From: Trichomonas vaginalis G3 | Lineage: Eukaryota; Parabasalia; Trichomonadida; Trichomonadidae | DNA length: 64,000 nt | Assembly: GCF_026262505.1 (NCBI RefSeq) | Contig: NC_067207.1 | Coordinates: forward strand, 30,410,082-30,474,081 | Direction: 5' to 3' | Shown: positions 10,888 to 20,611 of the stretch, one piece after another | Layout: each line of letters opens with the position of its first letter | Numbering within the stretch: the first letter of the stretch is position 1 | The notes under the pieces: model-generated | Seen by the model: the letters and a program-made list of their open reading frames with translations, nothing else | Databases searched by the model: none | Told to the model about the DNA's origin: nothing | Position numbers and translations under genes: made by a program

Positions 10888-12252
10888 TTATTCTTTTGTG
10901 GCATCTAATGCAGTCTTTCCATAATTATTTTTGATATCTTTCTTAATTGAAGGTAAACCTATCAAGAAATTGATAATTCCAATATTACCTTGCTTAGCAG
11001 CAAGATGTAATGGAGTATCACCAGCATCATCTTGAACATTTGGATTGAAATTCGGAAGCATTGAAAGAATCTTAGCAATGAACAAGTTATCATTCAAAGC
11101 AGCTAAATGAATAGCTGTTTGTCCTTCACTGTTCTTTGTTTTCAATGATGCTCCATAAGAAATACAAACTAATAAGATTGCAAGGTTGTTTGTAGTAGCG
11201 CATTCAAGTAAGCTCTTGTTCAACAATTCTTTCTTCTTTGTCTCATCGTCAATCAATGACAAGATATACTCAAAAGCGTCAATAGCTCTGCAATGAGCAG
11301 CTAAAGGAAGAAAATCATCCATTTCAATCATTCTTTCATGAATTGATTTGATTATGGGCATGGATCCTCCAGCAATTGCATAAGGAGCTGGAGAGTTTCC
11401 GTTCGAGTCTGTATTGCGAATCTTAGCCTTCATGGACATTATATGCCTCAGAGATTTGAATGAGCCAGAAATTGATGCAAGCTGAGTTAATGTACACTTT
11501 CCGCTCTCAAATGGTATTGGATCGAACGGAGAAAAGTCGTATAAATCATCAAGTTGCTGTTGACTGAGGTTACGAACATATTGGTAGTTATTTGAGCGTA
11601 TGTAGTAAGGGATCGATTCTTTAACATAACCATATAATATGGTTTCTTCTGGAATTTGCCATTTGAAATCACTTTCAGCCGATCGTGTAATTATTTCACG
11701 GAATTCATGATTCCTTAAGCTTGTGTATGTTGGTCCGAGTCCTTTTAAGTTCTTTACTTTGACGCATATTTCACGAAAAACGTCTGGATGTTTTCTTTCA
11801 ATAAATTTGCCAAAGACCAAGAAAAACAACATGTACTGATTCGATAACTGTTCCGGAAAGTTTGCAATTCCGGTGATGATTTCATCAAGTGAGATCGTTT
11901 CATGTTCGAAAAAGTATCGAAGCATGCGTAAATGAACGCATTTCGTGCGAGAATCGGTGGCAGGTAGTAATAATTTTGCGTTGACTAACTGTTGTAAATT
12001 TGGAATATCTTTGCAGAGTTCCAGAACGAATTTCGAGTAAATATCAATCTTATTAAAATGTATTTTAGCATTAAACAAAATATCTTGACATATATAAACA
12101 AGTCCTGTTTGAGTTTTCGTTAATTTCAAATTCAGGATAATTTCTTTCGATTCTTCGATATTTTCATCGTTTATATCCGCAAGAACCGATTGTAAATGTA
12201 TAATTGGCATGGCCGTTTTGTATACTTCTGCAGGAATCTCATATTTCGCCAT
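10888..12252 (-). CDS. Ankyrin-repeat protein with trichomonad N-terminal domain
   Basis: 454 residues, ATG at 12250-12252. Residues 1-230 are helical and match the N-terminal region usual in trichomonad ankyrin proteins (DUF3447-like; Ile/Leu-rich helices, then a segment around SFDPIPFESG). Residues 260-450 hold weak then strong ankyrin repeats, the last with TAIHLAALND, TPLHLAAKQG and KTALDATKE at the very end. It is convergent with the ankyrin gene ending at 10700 (187-base gap). The gene is intact. The role is likely protein-protein interaction; no enzyme motif. Confidence 0.88.
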   Translation of the reverse strand: MAKYEIPAEVYKTAMPIIHLQSVLADINDENIEESKEIILNLKLTKTQTGLVYICQDILFNAKIHFNKIDIYSKFVLELCKDIPNLQQLVNAKLLLPATDSRTKCVHLRMLRYFFEHETISLDEIITGIANFPEQLSNQYMLFFLVFGKFIERKHPDVFREICVKVKNLKGLGPTYTSLRNHEFREIITRSAESDFKWQIPEETILYGYVKESIPYYIRSNNYQYVRNLSQQQLDDLYDFSPFDPIPFESGKCTLTQLASISGSFKSLRHIMSMKAKIRNTDSNGNSPAPYAIAGGSMPIIKSIHERMIEMDDFLPLAAHCRAIDAFEYILSLIDDETKKKELLNKSLLECATTNNLAILLVCISYGASLKTKNSEGQTAIHLAALNDNLFIAKILSMLPNFNPNVQDDAGDTPLHLAAKQGNIGIINFLIGLPSIKKDIKNNYGKTALDATKE

Positions 12253-12343
12253 ATAAAAATAAACTACTGTTTTTTTGAGATAAAAAATTTTTTTCAGAAC
12301 TTTACGTAATCAAATTTTGAGAACATTACGTAAAATTACATCG

Positions 12344-13528
12344 TTATAACTTTTTTATCTTTTCTAACGGCACATATATGATTTCCTTATCCATGGTGAT
12401 ACACTGGCAATTTTCATCTGTTTCCAAAACGCAAACAGTGTTTTTTGATGGATTTTCTTCGTCAACGATTTTGGCAATGTATCGTTTGTATTTCTCCGGC
12501 ACCTGAAATAGATCTTTTGCCACTATGGTCTTGACCGTCTTATCCTGATTATATAAGAGATATCCGTCTTCTTCTGAAATAACTTTAACTTTTTCGCCAA
12601 CGGACGCCAATTTTGTCTGGTTTACGAGGATGTCGATCTGGGATATCGCATACGTTTCATGTAGCTCTGAAGTGAAAATCTTGGATGGATCAATGAATTC
12701 GTAGATATTGAAAGAGAATTCGTTTTTAATGGGATTATGTTTCTCAGGGAGATGAGTTTTACGTAACACTTCGTATTTAATGATCTCATCGTACTCCATA
12801 CTGCATTTTATGTTGTCGTAAGCCGAATTTATATTATGCCCGAGATCTTTTGCTTTTTCGCAGCCCTTCGTAAGCACTTCCGATAAGTTTAGGAATAAAA
12901 TTTTCATTTTTTCCATTCTTGAATGTTCCAATTCTTCGTATTTTGAAAAGAATTTATCACATTCTAGTTCGTATTCGTATTTCTTTTTATTGTACGCATC
13001 AATAGAATCTACACATGCTTGGCGGACTGTTTTATATTGAAAAGCTTCTGTATTGAAGAGATCTTCTTGTTTCTTGTTGCCATGATGCTTCTCTAAATTA
13101 TTAACGAGTTTCTGATGTTCAGCATCGGCTGCTTTGTAATTTTGTTCAACAACATTTAATTCTGTACTCATTTTCTGAATAGCTGAGAAATCATTATCAA
13201 ATGTAGAAACATAGTACGACTTTATGTTCTTTAATTCGGGAAGGAAATGATTTTGGAAGAAGCTACGGATTGCATCGTAAGCAGTTGGTGAATTAACATC
13301 GTTTGAAATGAACAAAGGTAAAACATTTGAGATCTCGGCTTGGACTTTTGTTTGCTCTTGAAGCATATTTAATATTTCGGAGTAAGGCAAAAGATTTTCA
13401 TTTTCAAAAATTTCGGCAGCAGTAAGAAACTTCAGTGTTGTAGAAATTAAAGCATCCATTGCCTCGATATGTGATCGTTTAGCTGTTTGTATTTTTTCTA
13501 TTGATTGTTTATAGTTACAAAAATGCAT
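12344..13528 (-). CDS. F-BAR-like coiled-coil protein with C-terminal SH3-like domain
   Basis: 394 residues from ATG at 13526-13528. Residues 1-270 are helical with the look of an F-BAR membrane-bending domain: KKKYEYELECDKFFSKYEELE followed by RMEKMKILFLNLSEV, equivalent to the conserved F-BAR helix that ends in an acidic/Arg turn. Residues 300-394 are beta-rich and contain two SH3-like halves (VGEKVKVISEEDGYLLY, ending YVPLEKIKKL like the SH3 alanine/valine-pro motif). Such proteins tie actin to membranes. It lies 91 bases upstream of the ankyrin gene on the same strand. The start is preceded by GAAAGTGAT. F-BAR identity is inferred from pattern only. Confidence 0.75.
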   Translation of the reverse strand: MHFCNYKQSIEKIQTAKRSHIEAMDALISTTLKFLTAAEIFENENLLPYSEILNMLQEQTKVQAEISNVLPLFISNDVNSPTAYDAIRSFFQNHFLPELKNIKSYYVSTFDNDFSAIQKMSTELNVVEQNYKAADAEHQKLVNNLEKHHGNKKQEDLFNTEAFQYKTVRQACVDSIDAYNKKKYEYELECDKFFSKYEELEHSRMEKMKILFLNLSEVLTKGCEKAKDLGHNINSAYDNIKCSMEYDEIIKYEVLRKTHLPEKHNPIKNEFSFNIYEFIDPSKIFTSELHETYAISQIDILVNQTKLASVGEKVKVISEEDGYLLYNQDKTVKTIVAKDLFQVPEKYKRYIAKIVDEENPSKNTVCVLETDENCQCITMDKEIIYVPLEKIKKL

Positions 13529-13559
13529 TTTTTAATCACTTTCAGGTTTATCACTTTTC

Positions 13560-14141
13560 GTTTCAAATTTGATTTACTTTTTATATCACTCCGGAGAAAA
13601 AAAAATTGAGATATTCATAATTCATGAGTGAATATAAATTTCATAAAAAATTCTTTGGATTTTATTTTCATACGATAGTGGATGGAATGACTCGATAAAT
13701 TTATTTTCTCGGATATGAGGATTCCTTTATACTAATATTAATGAGATAGAGCGATTGTATTTGAGGACACTAATTCCAATATTAAGATATTATTCAAGAT
13801 TAATTCCAGCACCAGAGACCATATTAATCTGCAAAATCTTGGCATACTAGCTCGTGTGTATTCATGTATCCGTAAAGAATTTTCCTGTGGCTGAGATAGC
13901 TATGAGATAACCAATTTTGCTATTATAATTTAAATTTAATATACATTTCACGATGGTAATTATATATTTTTCAATATGTTGATTTAAATATGAAAGATCA
14001 GACAAATATGAAGCTAATTTGCAAACGAAATATGAATTGATTGACATCGATGAAACAAAAGTAATGAAAATCGAACTTAATTCAATTGGCTTGGCCAAAT
14101 CTGTTCCTAATTACAGTAAAGATGCTATGATTGATTGGATA
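13560..14141. other. Intergenic, no gene seen
   Basis: AT-rich spacer between divergent genes. An open frame in phase with the gene at 14154 reaches back to 14019 but has no convincing start and is out-competed by the signal-peptide start. Confidence 0.4.
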
Positions 14142-14151
14142 AAAAGTGACA
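14142..14151 (+). promoter_or_regulatory. AAAAGTGACA box at gene start
   Basis: AAAAGTGACA ends 2 bases before the ATG at 14154. The same 10-mer precedes the starts at 46974 and 23231 and the decayed BspA gene at 18872. Recurrence beside starts suggests a core promoter element; its reverse complement contains the initiator-like TCACTTTT. Confidence 0.5.
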
Positions 14152-14153
14152 AA

Positions 14154-14828
14154 ATGATTTCCTTTTTCTTCATTTCTGCAATTTATGCAAAAGATGATGA
14201 CAATCTTGGACCAGCAAGAGATCTCTTAGTCGGTAAATGGAACGCAGAGATCTCTAGAACTGATTCAAAAGGTAATACTGATGATAAGGAAAACGAACTT
14301 GTCGAAGTTCGATTCAACCTTGTTAGCAAAAGAACAGGCCTTATGAAAATGGGCGTTTATCCAGATTCTTCATCAAAGGAACCATACTATGAGGCTGAAA
14401 TTACATGGGATTCAAATGGTAACTCAGCTACAATTGAATCATCTGCATTCAGCACAAGCATTGAATTCTACCTCCTTACAAAGTACGAAGCTCGTGGTAC
14501 AGCTGATAACTTCCGTTATTTGTTCGAAATTGTTAAATCAACAGAAGCTCAGGCTACTTTCACCGATACTGAAACAAACGAAAAGACAACTGTCAAGCTT
14601 TACCGCGATGAATCATTCTTCGCATCTCAAGATTGGCTTCCAACCATCATTGGCTTTGGTTTCTTCGGACTTTTGATTGCAGTTGCAATCATCTTCCGTT
14701 CTCCAGAAGCTTCAAAGAGAGAAGAAGAGAGAATGAAGAGAATGCAACAAAAGAAAGAACAAGATGCAAGAAAGCAGAAGAATCTTGATGATATGGCAAG
14801 AAGGTACAATGTTGATGACAAGCTGTAA
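14154..14828 (+). CDS. Type I membrane protein of the secretory pathway
   Basis: 224 residues when started at ATG 14154. This start is chosen because it begins exactly at a signal peptide (MISFFFISAIYA, then charged KDDD) and follows an AAAAGTGACA box; the frame is open 45 codons further back but only to a TTG. Residues 25-155 form a beta-rich lumenal domain (VGKWN, then strands up to TTVKLYRD). One membrane helix follows (WLPTIIGFGFFGLLIAVAIIF), then a 45-residue cytosolic tail that is very basic and coiled (REEERMKRMQQKKE). The shape recalls ER proteins such as SSR/TRAP or EMC subunits, but I cannot name it. Well-used codons suggest steady expression. Confidence 0.85.
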   Translation: MISFFFISAIYAKDDDNLGPARDLLVGKWNAEISRTDSKGNTDDKENELVEVRFNLVSKRTGLMKMGVYPDSSSKEPYYEAEITWDSNGNSATIESSAFSTSIEFYLLTKYEARGTADNFRYLFEIVKSTEAQATFTDTETNEKTTVKLYRDESFFASQDWLPTIIGFGFFGLLIAVAIIFRSPEASKREEERMKRMQQKKEQDARKQKNLDDMARRYNVDDKL

Positions 14829-15367
14829 TATATAAATTACCTTCTAATTTTAAAGTTTTCCATTATGTTTTAATAATTATTTCTAATTTTTCTAAAAATT
14901 AAATTTAACACACGTTAATTAGTAGCTTTACTATTAAACTTTATCGAAAACTTCTATTTTACACTTTTCAATCGATATAAAAACAAATTCCGTCAAAATA
15001 GGTAGTTCAAATATGATTTACAGGTCTTGATAACTAAAATAGAAGTTGAGTGTATTGTTTTGGGCATTCTCCTTATTTGGAACATATTATTAACTCATTT
15101 TCAAGACGAAAAAGATTTTAATTTGGTATTATATATAAAATGAATGTAATTTTGCATGAAGTTGATTTCAAAATATGATGAAAAGCATTAAAAAGGAGTT
15201 ATAATGAAAAAAAGCATAAATAACAACATTTTAAACCAATATATAGTATATTCCGAGTGGAATATTGATACAGTAGAACAAACAAATAAATTAGTAAAAT
15301 AAAGTGATTGTATTGGTGTAGTTTTGCTAAGAAATTTTCATGATTGAAAGATCTTATTTTCGTTATT
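14829..15367. other. Intergenic, nothing recognised
   Basis: AT-rich convergent spacer between the membrane-protein gene and the 156-residue gene; no open frame or repeat of note. Confidence 0.45.
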
Positions 15368-15838
15368 TCATTCATTCAATTTCTTTGCTAGACATTCGAC
15401 ATCAATTTTTGGAACCTTTGCAGAGTCATCAGGAATCTCTGGTGGTGTTTCAGCTCTAACTTGAATTGGCCGCATTGTTGCAAGTTTTGCAACTCTTTCC
15501 GCATTAAATGAGTTAACAACTGGTTTAAAAACTCTTGGTTGCATTGGTACTGGATATTGTGAAGCAGGCGTATATTTTGGTTTCGGTTTTTGGGCTTCTT
15601 GCTCGTATTGAAGCCATTGATTGTATACGTTTGTATGTCTATTTGCAACAGAATGTGAACGCTTCTTTTTAGGCCTTAATGACTCATTAATACTTCTATC
15701 TACTGTTTTTGATAGAGTTTTCCACTGAACATTAATATCATTGAACTGCTGCGTTACTAATTTATGATCATTGACGGATTCATCAACATGTACTTTCAAG
15801 GAATCTAAAAATCTTTTCATTAAATTTTTGACGATCAT
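15368..15838 (-). CDS. Small basic protein, function unknown
   Basis: 156 residues from ATG at 15836-15838. Residues 1-55 are helical and amphipathic (KRFLDSLKVHVDES), then a basic, possibly nuclear-localisation string (RPKKKRSHS, residues 54-62), then a Pro/Gln/Lys-rich tail. No known domain. Its stop is 31 bases inside an AT-rich spacer. The compact frame and normal host codons support a real gene; the role is unknown. Confidence 0.6.
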   Translation of the reverse strand: MIVKNLMKRFLDSLKVHVDESVNDHKLVTQQFNDINVQWKTLSKTVDRSINESLRPKKKRSHSVANRHTNVYNQWLQYEQEAQKPKPKYTPASQYPVPMQPRVFKPVVNSFNAERVAKLATMRPIQVRAETPPEIPDDSAKVPKIDVECLAKKLNE

Positions 15839-16114
15839 CTTTTCTGAAGAATATTATCGTAATAAAATACGTTTTTTCAACATGATGTTTCTCATTTTCA
15901 ATGGCAATTACATAGTTTATTGAAGAACTAGTACTTTTATGGATATGTAATGTGTTCATCGATAAGCATGACCACATGCTTTATTGCATTTAGCTGAAAT
16001 TAATATCACTTTATAGATTGTGTGTATTTTATGTGCTTAGTGTGCTTATTGGGTGATTAAAAACAAAACAAGAATATTTACTAACATAAAAAATAACATG
16101 AATAAAATATAAGA

Positions 16115-17305
16115 TTAATGGCGCAGAATAGTTCTTAATTTTGGAGCCTGAGAATGATACATAGTCTTTGGCTTAATAATTTTTTGCTTCGGAGCTAAAG
16201 GAGGCGTTGTTGGTGAAGCATTCGGTGAAGTAGAGTATCTATGGCCTTTATGAACTAACATATCAATAGCACGAGGTGGTAAACGCCCTTTTCTATTTGA
16301 TTCATTAATCGGCGGCATGTTTTTCGCTTCTTGGCGATTTAATATTGAATTTAATTCAGCTTCTGTATATGTCTTTGATGTACATTTGCGAACACGAAAC
16401 TCGACATTTAGCTTTGAAAGCTCTCTGTTGAAAAAGATATCAAGTGCTTTTAGAGAAACAACTTGTGGTTGAAGAGGAGGTGGTAATGTTTCATCTGCAT
16501 TTGCAAACCATGGGCTTGCTAATATCTGATCGCATGTAGGTCGTTTAGATTCATCGATATTCATCATTGAAGAAATAAGTTCGCGTAAATCGTCTGATAT
16601 GTATGATGGAATTGTATATTCTGCTCTGCTGATTTGTTCAAACAGTTCTGATTCGATTTTTTTAGTCCATGGTAATTGACCTGTTACAGTAGCGAAAAAG
16701 ATAACGCCAAGCCCCCAAATATCGTTTTTAAACCCGTCGTACTCTTTTCCAGCGATACAAGCTGGTGATGCGTAACAAGGAGAACCACAAGTCGTTTTTA
16801 ATAATTGATCGTGTAAAACATAACGAGAAAAGCCGAAATCTGTGATTTTTGGTCTGTTTTTATCATCTAATAAGATGTTTTCTGGCTTTAAATCTCTATG
16901 AACTACCTTTAAATCGTGAATGTATTTGAGTGCTTCAACAATTGGTTTCATATACATTTTAGCTTCATTCTCAGGAAGAAATTTATTCTGAATTATGAAC
17001 TTAAAAAGCTCTCCATTTGGACAGATTTCCAAAACCACGTAAAAAAAAGTTCCATCTGCCATAATGTCGAACAATTGAGCTATGTTGGGATGTCTCATTT
17101 GCTGTAAGATTCTTGTCTCTAGTTCGAATCTTTCTTCTGCTTTGTTATCTTTACTTAGGGCAGTTTTCTTGATAATTTTACATGCGAACTGTTGTTTCGT
17201 TACATTATGAATAGCCAATTTCACAACTGAGAATGCTCCATGTCCGAGGGTCTGCTTGAAAGTGTAGGGTCCGATACTTGATGGTATCTTAGGATCTTCA
17301 GACAT
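16115..17305 (-). CDS. Serine/threonine protein kinase, CAMK/SNF1-like
   Basis: 396 residues; ATG at 17303-17305 (a TTG two codons upstream is not used). The kinase domain spans residues 10-270: glycine loop GHGAFSVVK, ATP lysine in ACKIIKK, helix C glutamate in ELETRIL, catalytic HRDLKPEN, magnesium DFG, and an activation loop with TTCGSPCYASPA in which the usual APE is ASPACI. GLGVIFFATVTGQLPW is typical of the CAMK/AMPK group. Residues 280-396 are a basic Pro/Ser-rich tail with SPNASPTTPP, possibly phosphorylated. All catalytic residues are present, so it should be active. Trichomonads carry hundreds of such kinases, so the exact pathway is not predictable. Confidence 0.92.
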   Translation of the reverse strand: MSEDPKIPSSIGPYTFKQTLGHGAFSVVKLAIHNVTKQQFACKIIKKTALSKDNKAEERFELETRILQQMRHPNIAQLFDIMADGTFFYVVLEICPNGELFKFIIQNKFLPENEAKMYMKPIVEALKYIHDLKVVHRDLKPENILLDDKNRPKITDFGFSRYVLHDQLLKTTCGSPCYASPACIAGKEYDGFKNDIWGLGVIFFATVTGQLPWTKKIESELFEQISRAEYTIPSYISDDLRELISSMMNIDESKRPTCDQILASPWFANADETLPPPLQPQVVSLKALDIFFNRELSKLNVEFRVRKCTSKTYTEAELNSILNRQEAKNMPPINESNRKGRLPPRAIDMLVHKGHRYSTSPNASPTTPPLAPKQKIIKPKTMYHSQAPKLRTILRH

Positions 17306-17311
17306 TTTCAA

Positions 17312-17743
17312 AGCTTTTTTTGATTTATTTTCCTTTGCAAAAAAATTTTTTGTTACGTTATTTCCATTTTGACAGTACTATGGCTGCATATCATGTTGTT
17401 GCTATGTTAATTGGGTTAAATTAATTTTTGTTGTTTTAAAATTGAATGAATGTTTACATTTCAGTTTTCATATCTAAATTCAATTTTCGAAACTTTTGCA
17501 AAAGTGACATCATCTCTCAAAATAATTTTTTCTTCTATGAAAAATATTATGCAGCATGAAGGAATGTAGCACATGATATGCTACATCCTATCGCCTTCAA
17601 AGCAGCCATTCTTTCTTTCAGTTGTTGATTTTTATAATATGTCAGTGCTCCCACATAAAATGTCACTTTTTCGCCATCAAAAATCATGGAAGTGCGATAG
17701 AAACCCAAATTATTAGGGAAATAGATATCAAAAATTGAATTGT
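17312..17743. other. Spacer containing a minus-strand gene relic (about 17547-17770)
   Basis: On the minus strand a frame is open from about 17770 to a TAA at 17547-17549, with ordered-looking protein text (a YFPNNLGFY segment, then EKVTFYVGALTYY, then KERMAALKAIGC). It has no clear start and overlaps the 3' end of the glycine-rich pseudogene by a few tens of bases. It looks like the C-terminal remnant of a lost gene. The AAAAGTGACA string on the minus strand at about 17660-17670 is inside this reading frame and so may be coincidence; another, at 17500-17509 on the plus strand, has no gene after it. Confidence 0.4.
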
Positions 17744-18708
17744 TTAAGAAAAAGAAATCAAAAGAATATAAAATAGAATGTTTTTGTCACTTGAGAAGTA
17801 TGAATTTTGAATACAAGAAACGCACTTCTTATTATTGATAAATCTAGATAGTAGAGTGATTCTGGCGAATCCATGGCCGCTATTTCCGACACTGAAACCG
17901 TTTATAACTGGCATTGTAGTTTCTTCGTTGATTGCGTTCTTTTCAACGCTTCCGTATGAAATAACACCATCAATATAGCTCGAACCACCACCAGCCTGGC
18001 CAGCAGTTGGACCTACAATTGTAAGACCGCCGAAATAACCTCCACCACCGCCTCCAGAAGTGCCAATACGTGATTCATCGTGGATACCTGGTTCTCCATC
18101 TCCATTTTGATACCCTGATGTTTGGGAGGAAGCAGTACCGTTTTTTCCGTTGGATCTTGGTAATGATGAAGTCAAACCTCCACCAAAAGGAGTCTGCTGT
18201 ATATTATAATATTTTGTATCAAATCCTGTGCCACCAGCACCACCAGCAACAATAACTCTGCTGTCTAAATCATCATTTCCGATTCTGATATCAGTGGCAC
18301 CACCACCCCGCCCCCTGCATCATTATTATTGCTTGGATCTGTATCCTGTGGTGAATCACCACCACCGTTATATCCGCCTTTTGCAGGTCGAGTTGATGGA
18401 TCAGTTGCATCTTCACCTTTTCCACCAACGAAAACGTACGCATTTACTGTCTGATTAACTATATAAGCGCCAATCGAGTAGCCACCCTTTCCGGTTTGAC
18501 GAGAGAAAGCGCCATTTGCCAATCCATCGCCGCCTTCAGCGCCCCAAACTTTAAATTTGTATACACCTGGTAATAAAACTGATTGGTAGTATGTGCAGTC
18601 ATTATTTGAAGAGCAGGGGTAATGTAAAATAATTGAGTTTTGGAAGTTATCATCTGAACTGAGACTTTCATGACCTTTACTCGGATCTTTGAGTCTCCAG
18701 TAATTCAT
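17744..18708 (-). pseudogene. Glycine-rich surface-type protein, frameshifted
   Basis: Paralogue of the intact gene at 20612-21565. The start (ATG 18706-18708), the VWGAEGG and GGYSIGAYIV segments and the C-terminal hydrophobic end (NILFYILLISFS) are all kept. Near 18300-18310, inside the Gly run that reads GGGGGGATDIRIG in the intact copy, one frame change moves the reading from the frame of 18265-18708 into the frame of 17744-18300. The change sits in a C/G-rich run (caccaccaccccgcccc), so either polymerase slippage or an assembly indel is possible. Otherwise similarity to the intact copy is very high, so decay is recent. Confidence 0.8.
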
Positions 18709-18862
18709 CTACGTTCGAATGATCTCATGGGAATAATGTATTGTTAGAAAACTGTTGATTGAAAGAATTCAAAAATTCAGAGGTGAAAAACCGTAAAAAA
18801 TTCTTCAAATTAATTCATTTTAAATATACTTGTTGGTGAATAAAAATTCAAATGTATTATAT

Positions 18863-18872
18863 AAAAGTGACA
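18863..18872 (+). promoter_or_regulatory. AAAAGTGACA box at the BspA-like relic
   Basis: AAAAGTGACA directly abuts and shares its last A with an ATG at 18872. It probably marks the original start of the decayed BspA-like gene that follows. Confidence 0.45.
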
Positions 18873-19412
18873 TGCCCGATTTTTTGAATTATATGTTACG
18901 GTTATTTTCCATTAATAGCTTTAAGAATTTCTTCCGATTAAATTGATGTGAAAACGCATGATTTGTTCTGCTTTGACAGGTAAAACCGAATTGGAAAAAA
19001 TTACAATCCCAAATTCTCTAAGCTATATTCGTAACAGGGCTTTTATAGAAGATTGTGTATTTCATAATTGCTTTGGATTGGAAAGAGTTTATCTCCAAAG
19101 TTGTATTACAACTTTGGGAAATTTATTTTTAAAGGATGCCCAAATATTTATTTTGACTTCTTTCCATGTTGTATGCAATTTATTGAAGATAGCGCATTCT
19201 ATGACATTCCTAGAACCAGGAAAATAAACTCATTAGATACGATCGAAGATATAGAGAGTTATTCTTTTAATGATTGCTCAAATCTTGCGAAAATTTTTCT
19301 TAAAAGTTTGAAGCTCATGGAGATCATGTATGTTCATGCTGTTCTAATTTGTCGAGTAGAACACTTATACTTGAAGGGACTATTAATAAATGCGAAATTA
19401 GCAATCCCATAA
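18872..19412 (+). pseudogene. BspA-like leucine-rich-repeat protein, decayed
   Basis: The translation shows fragments of the BspA/TpLRR type common in trichomonads: TELEKITIPNSLSYIRNRAF, GLERVYLQS, then in another frame GCPNIYF, and IESYSFNDCSNLAKIF. These alternate between at least two frames (18958-19227 and 19068-19412), and the frame from ATG 18872 stops after 24 codons, so there are two or more frameshifts. The length (~180 codons) is short for the family. BspA-like proteins are surface adhesion proteins; this copy is dead. Confidence 0.75.
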
Positions 19413-19453
19413 TATGAACCTATTTTATGATCACTCAAATAAATAAATTATTG

Positions 19454-20472
19454 TTAAGTTTTAATTTCAAAACAAAGTGGAGTAAGCGAAAGGAAAAGAC
19501 GAATTGAAAAATATAAATTACATGATGGACAAAATCCAGGATGAAGAATTGTGATGCGACAAACGCCATGACCAACATGACCAGTGATCATTCCATCATC
19601 GTATGGACTAGGCATAAATTCGTCTCCGCTCTTCATAATGGTGTCAGTAAAATATAAACCACTTTCATGAAAAGAATTAAGATGAGTGGCTTCAACATCA
19701 TTTTTAAAGTATGGACTGATGCATCCAAAATGACCGCTTATATACGAACTTCCCCTAGAGCCACCAACAATATATCTCGTCACTTGATCTGAGTTGGGGA
19801 AATTTGTGAAACCACCACGATATCCACTCCCACAACCGCCAGATCCTCCTTGATTTGCAGAAGATGATATTCCATCAATTCCGATGCCGAGTAAACCTTG
19901 AGTTTGGGTTCAACCATGTGTATCCGGACCATTAGATATTGCAGATGTGTTTCCACCAGGAAATCCAATAGACAAACCCCAGCTATAATCTTCTCCAGAA
20001 GCACCTCCACCGCCAGATCCTGCGACGATTATTCGACTATCAAGCGACTTATTAAAAAGATTTTCGTCAAATACTTCTTGATTGATATCATAATATACAA
20101 GGCGAAGATCAACAGCACCTCCGCCTCCGGCCCCATTCTCTAATGAATACTCAGAACCCGTATCATTATTGAAATCAATCCCCCTTTGCCACCAAAATTC
20201 CAGCCGCCATTTGCGGGAATATAGGAATGTGTTAAGTCGGTTTGATCTTCTCCATGGCCACCAAGGTATAGGAACATGGTCTGAGGCTGTTTCAGCCGTA
20301 TGATGCCAGAGACATAAGAGCCGTGACCACCAGAATCGGATCTGATTCTTGGCGTATTTGCATCTCTAGCAAGTCCGCCAGATGATCCCCAAATCTGTAT
20401 AAAACATTTGTTGTCGCTTGTTCTGATGCTTCAGGGAAATAATATTGAATCTGACTAATTCCAATAGTTCAT
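19454..20472 (-). pseudogene. Glycine-rich surface-type protein, heavily decayed
   Basis: Third member of the tandem glycine-rich family. An ATG at 20470-20472 opens with MNYW like the neighbour at 18708 but meets a stop after five codons. Recognisable pieces follow in alternating frames: QIWGSSGGLARD, GGHGSYVSG, YLGGHGEDQT, GGGGAVDLRLVYYDI, SRIIVAGSGGGG, then 19780-20010 and finally 19454-19783 with GHVGHGVCRITIL, equivalent to GHGFARITLL in the intact copy. There are at least three frame changes plus stops. It is more diverged than the other two, so inactivation is older. Confidence 0.75.
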
Positions 20473-20611
20473 TACAATTTTCAGATAAATTTTTATTTCC
20501 TTCTCAATAAATTCAATTTATTCAATTAACGGATCTGAAAATTTATTTCTTCAATTTGTCAACATATAAATGCGATCTTATTTGAAAAAATAAGTATAGA
20601 AATTGCATTGT

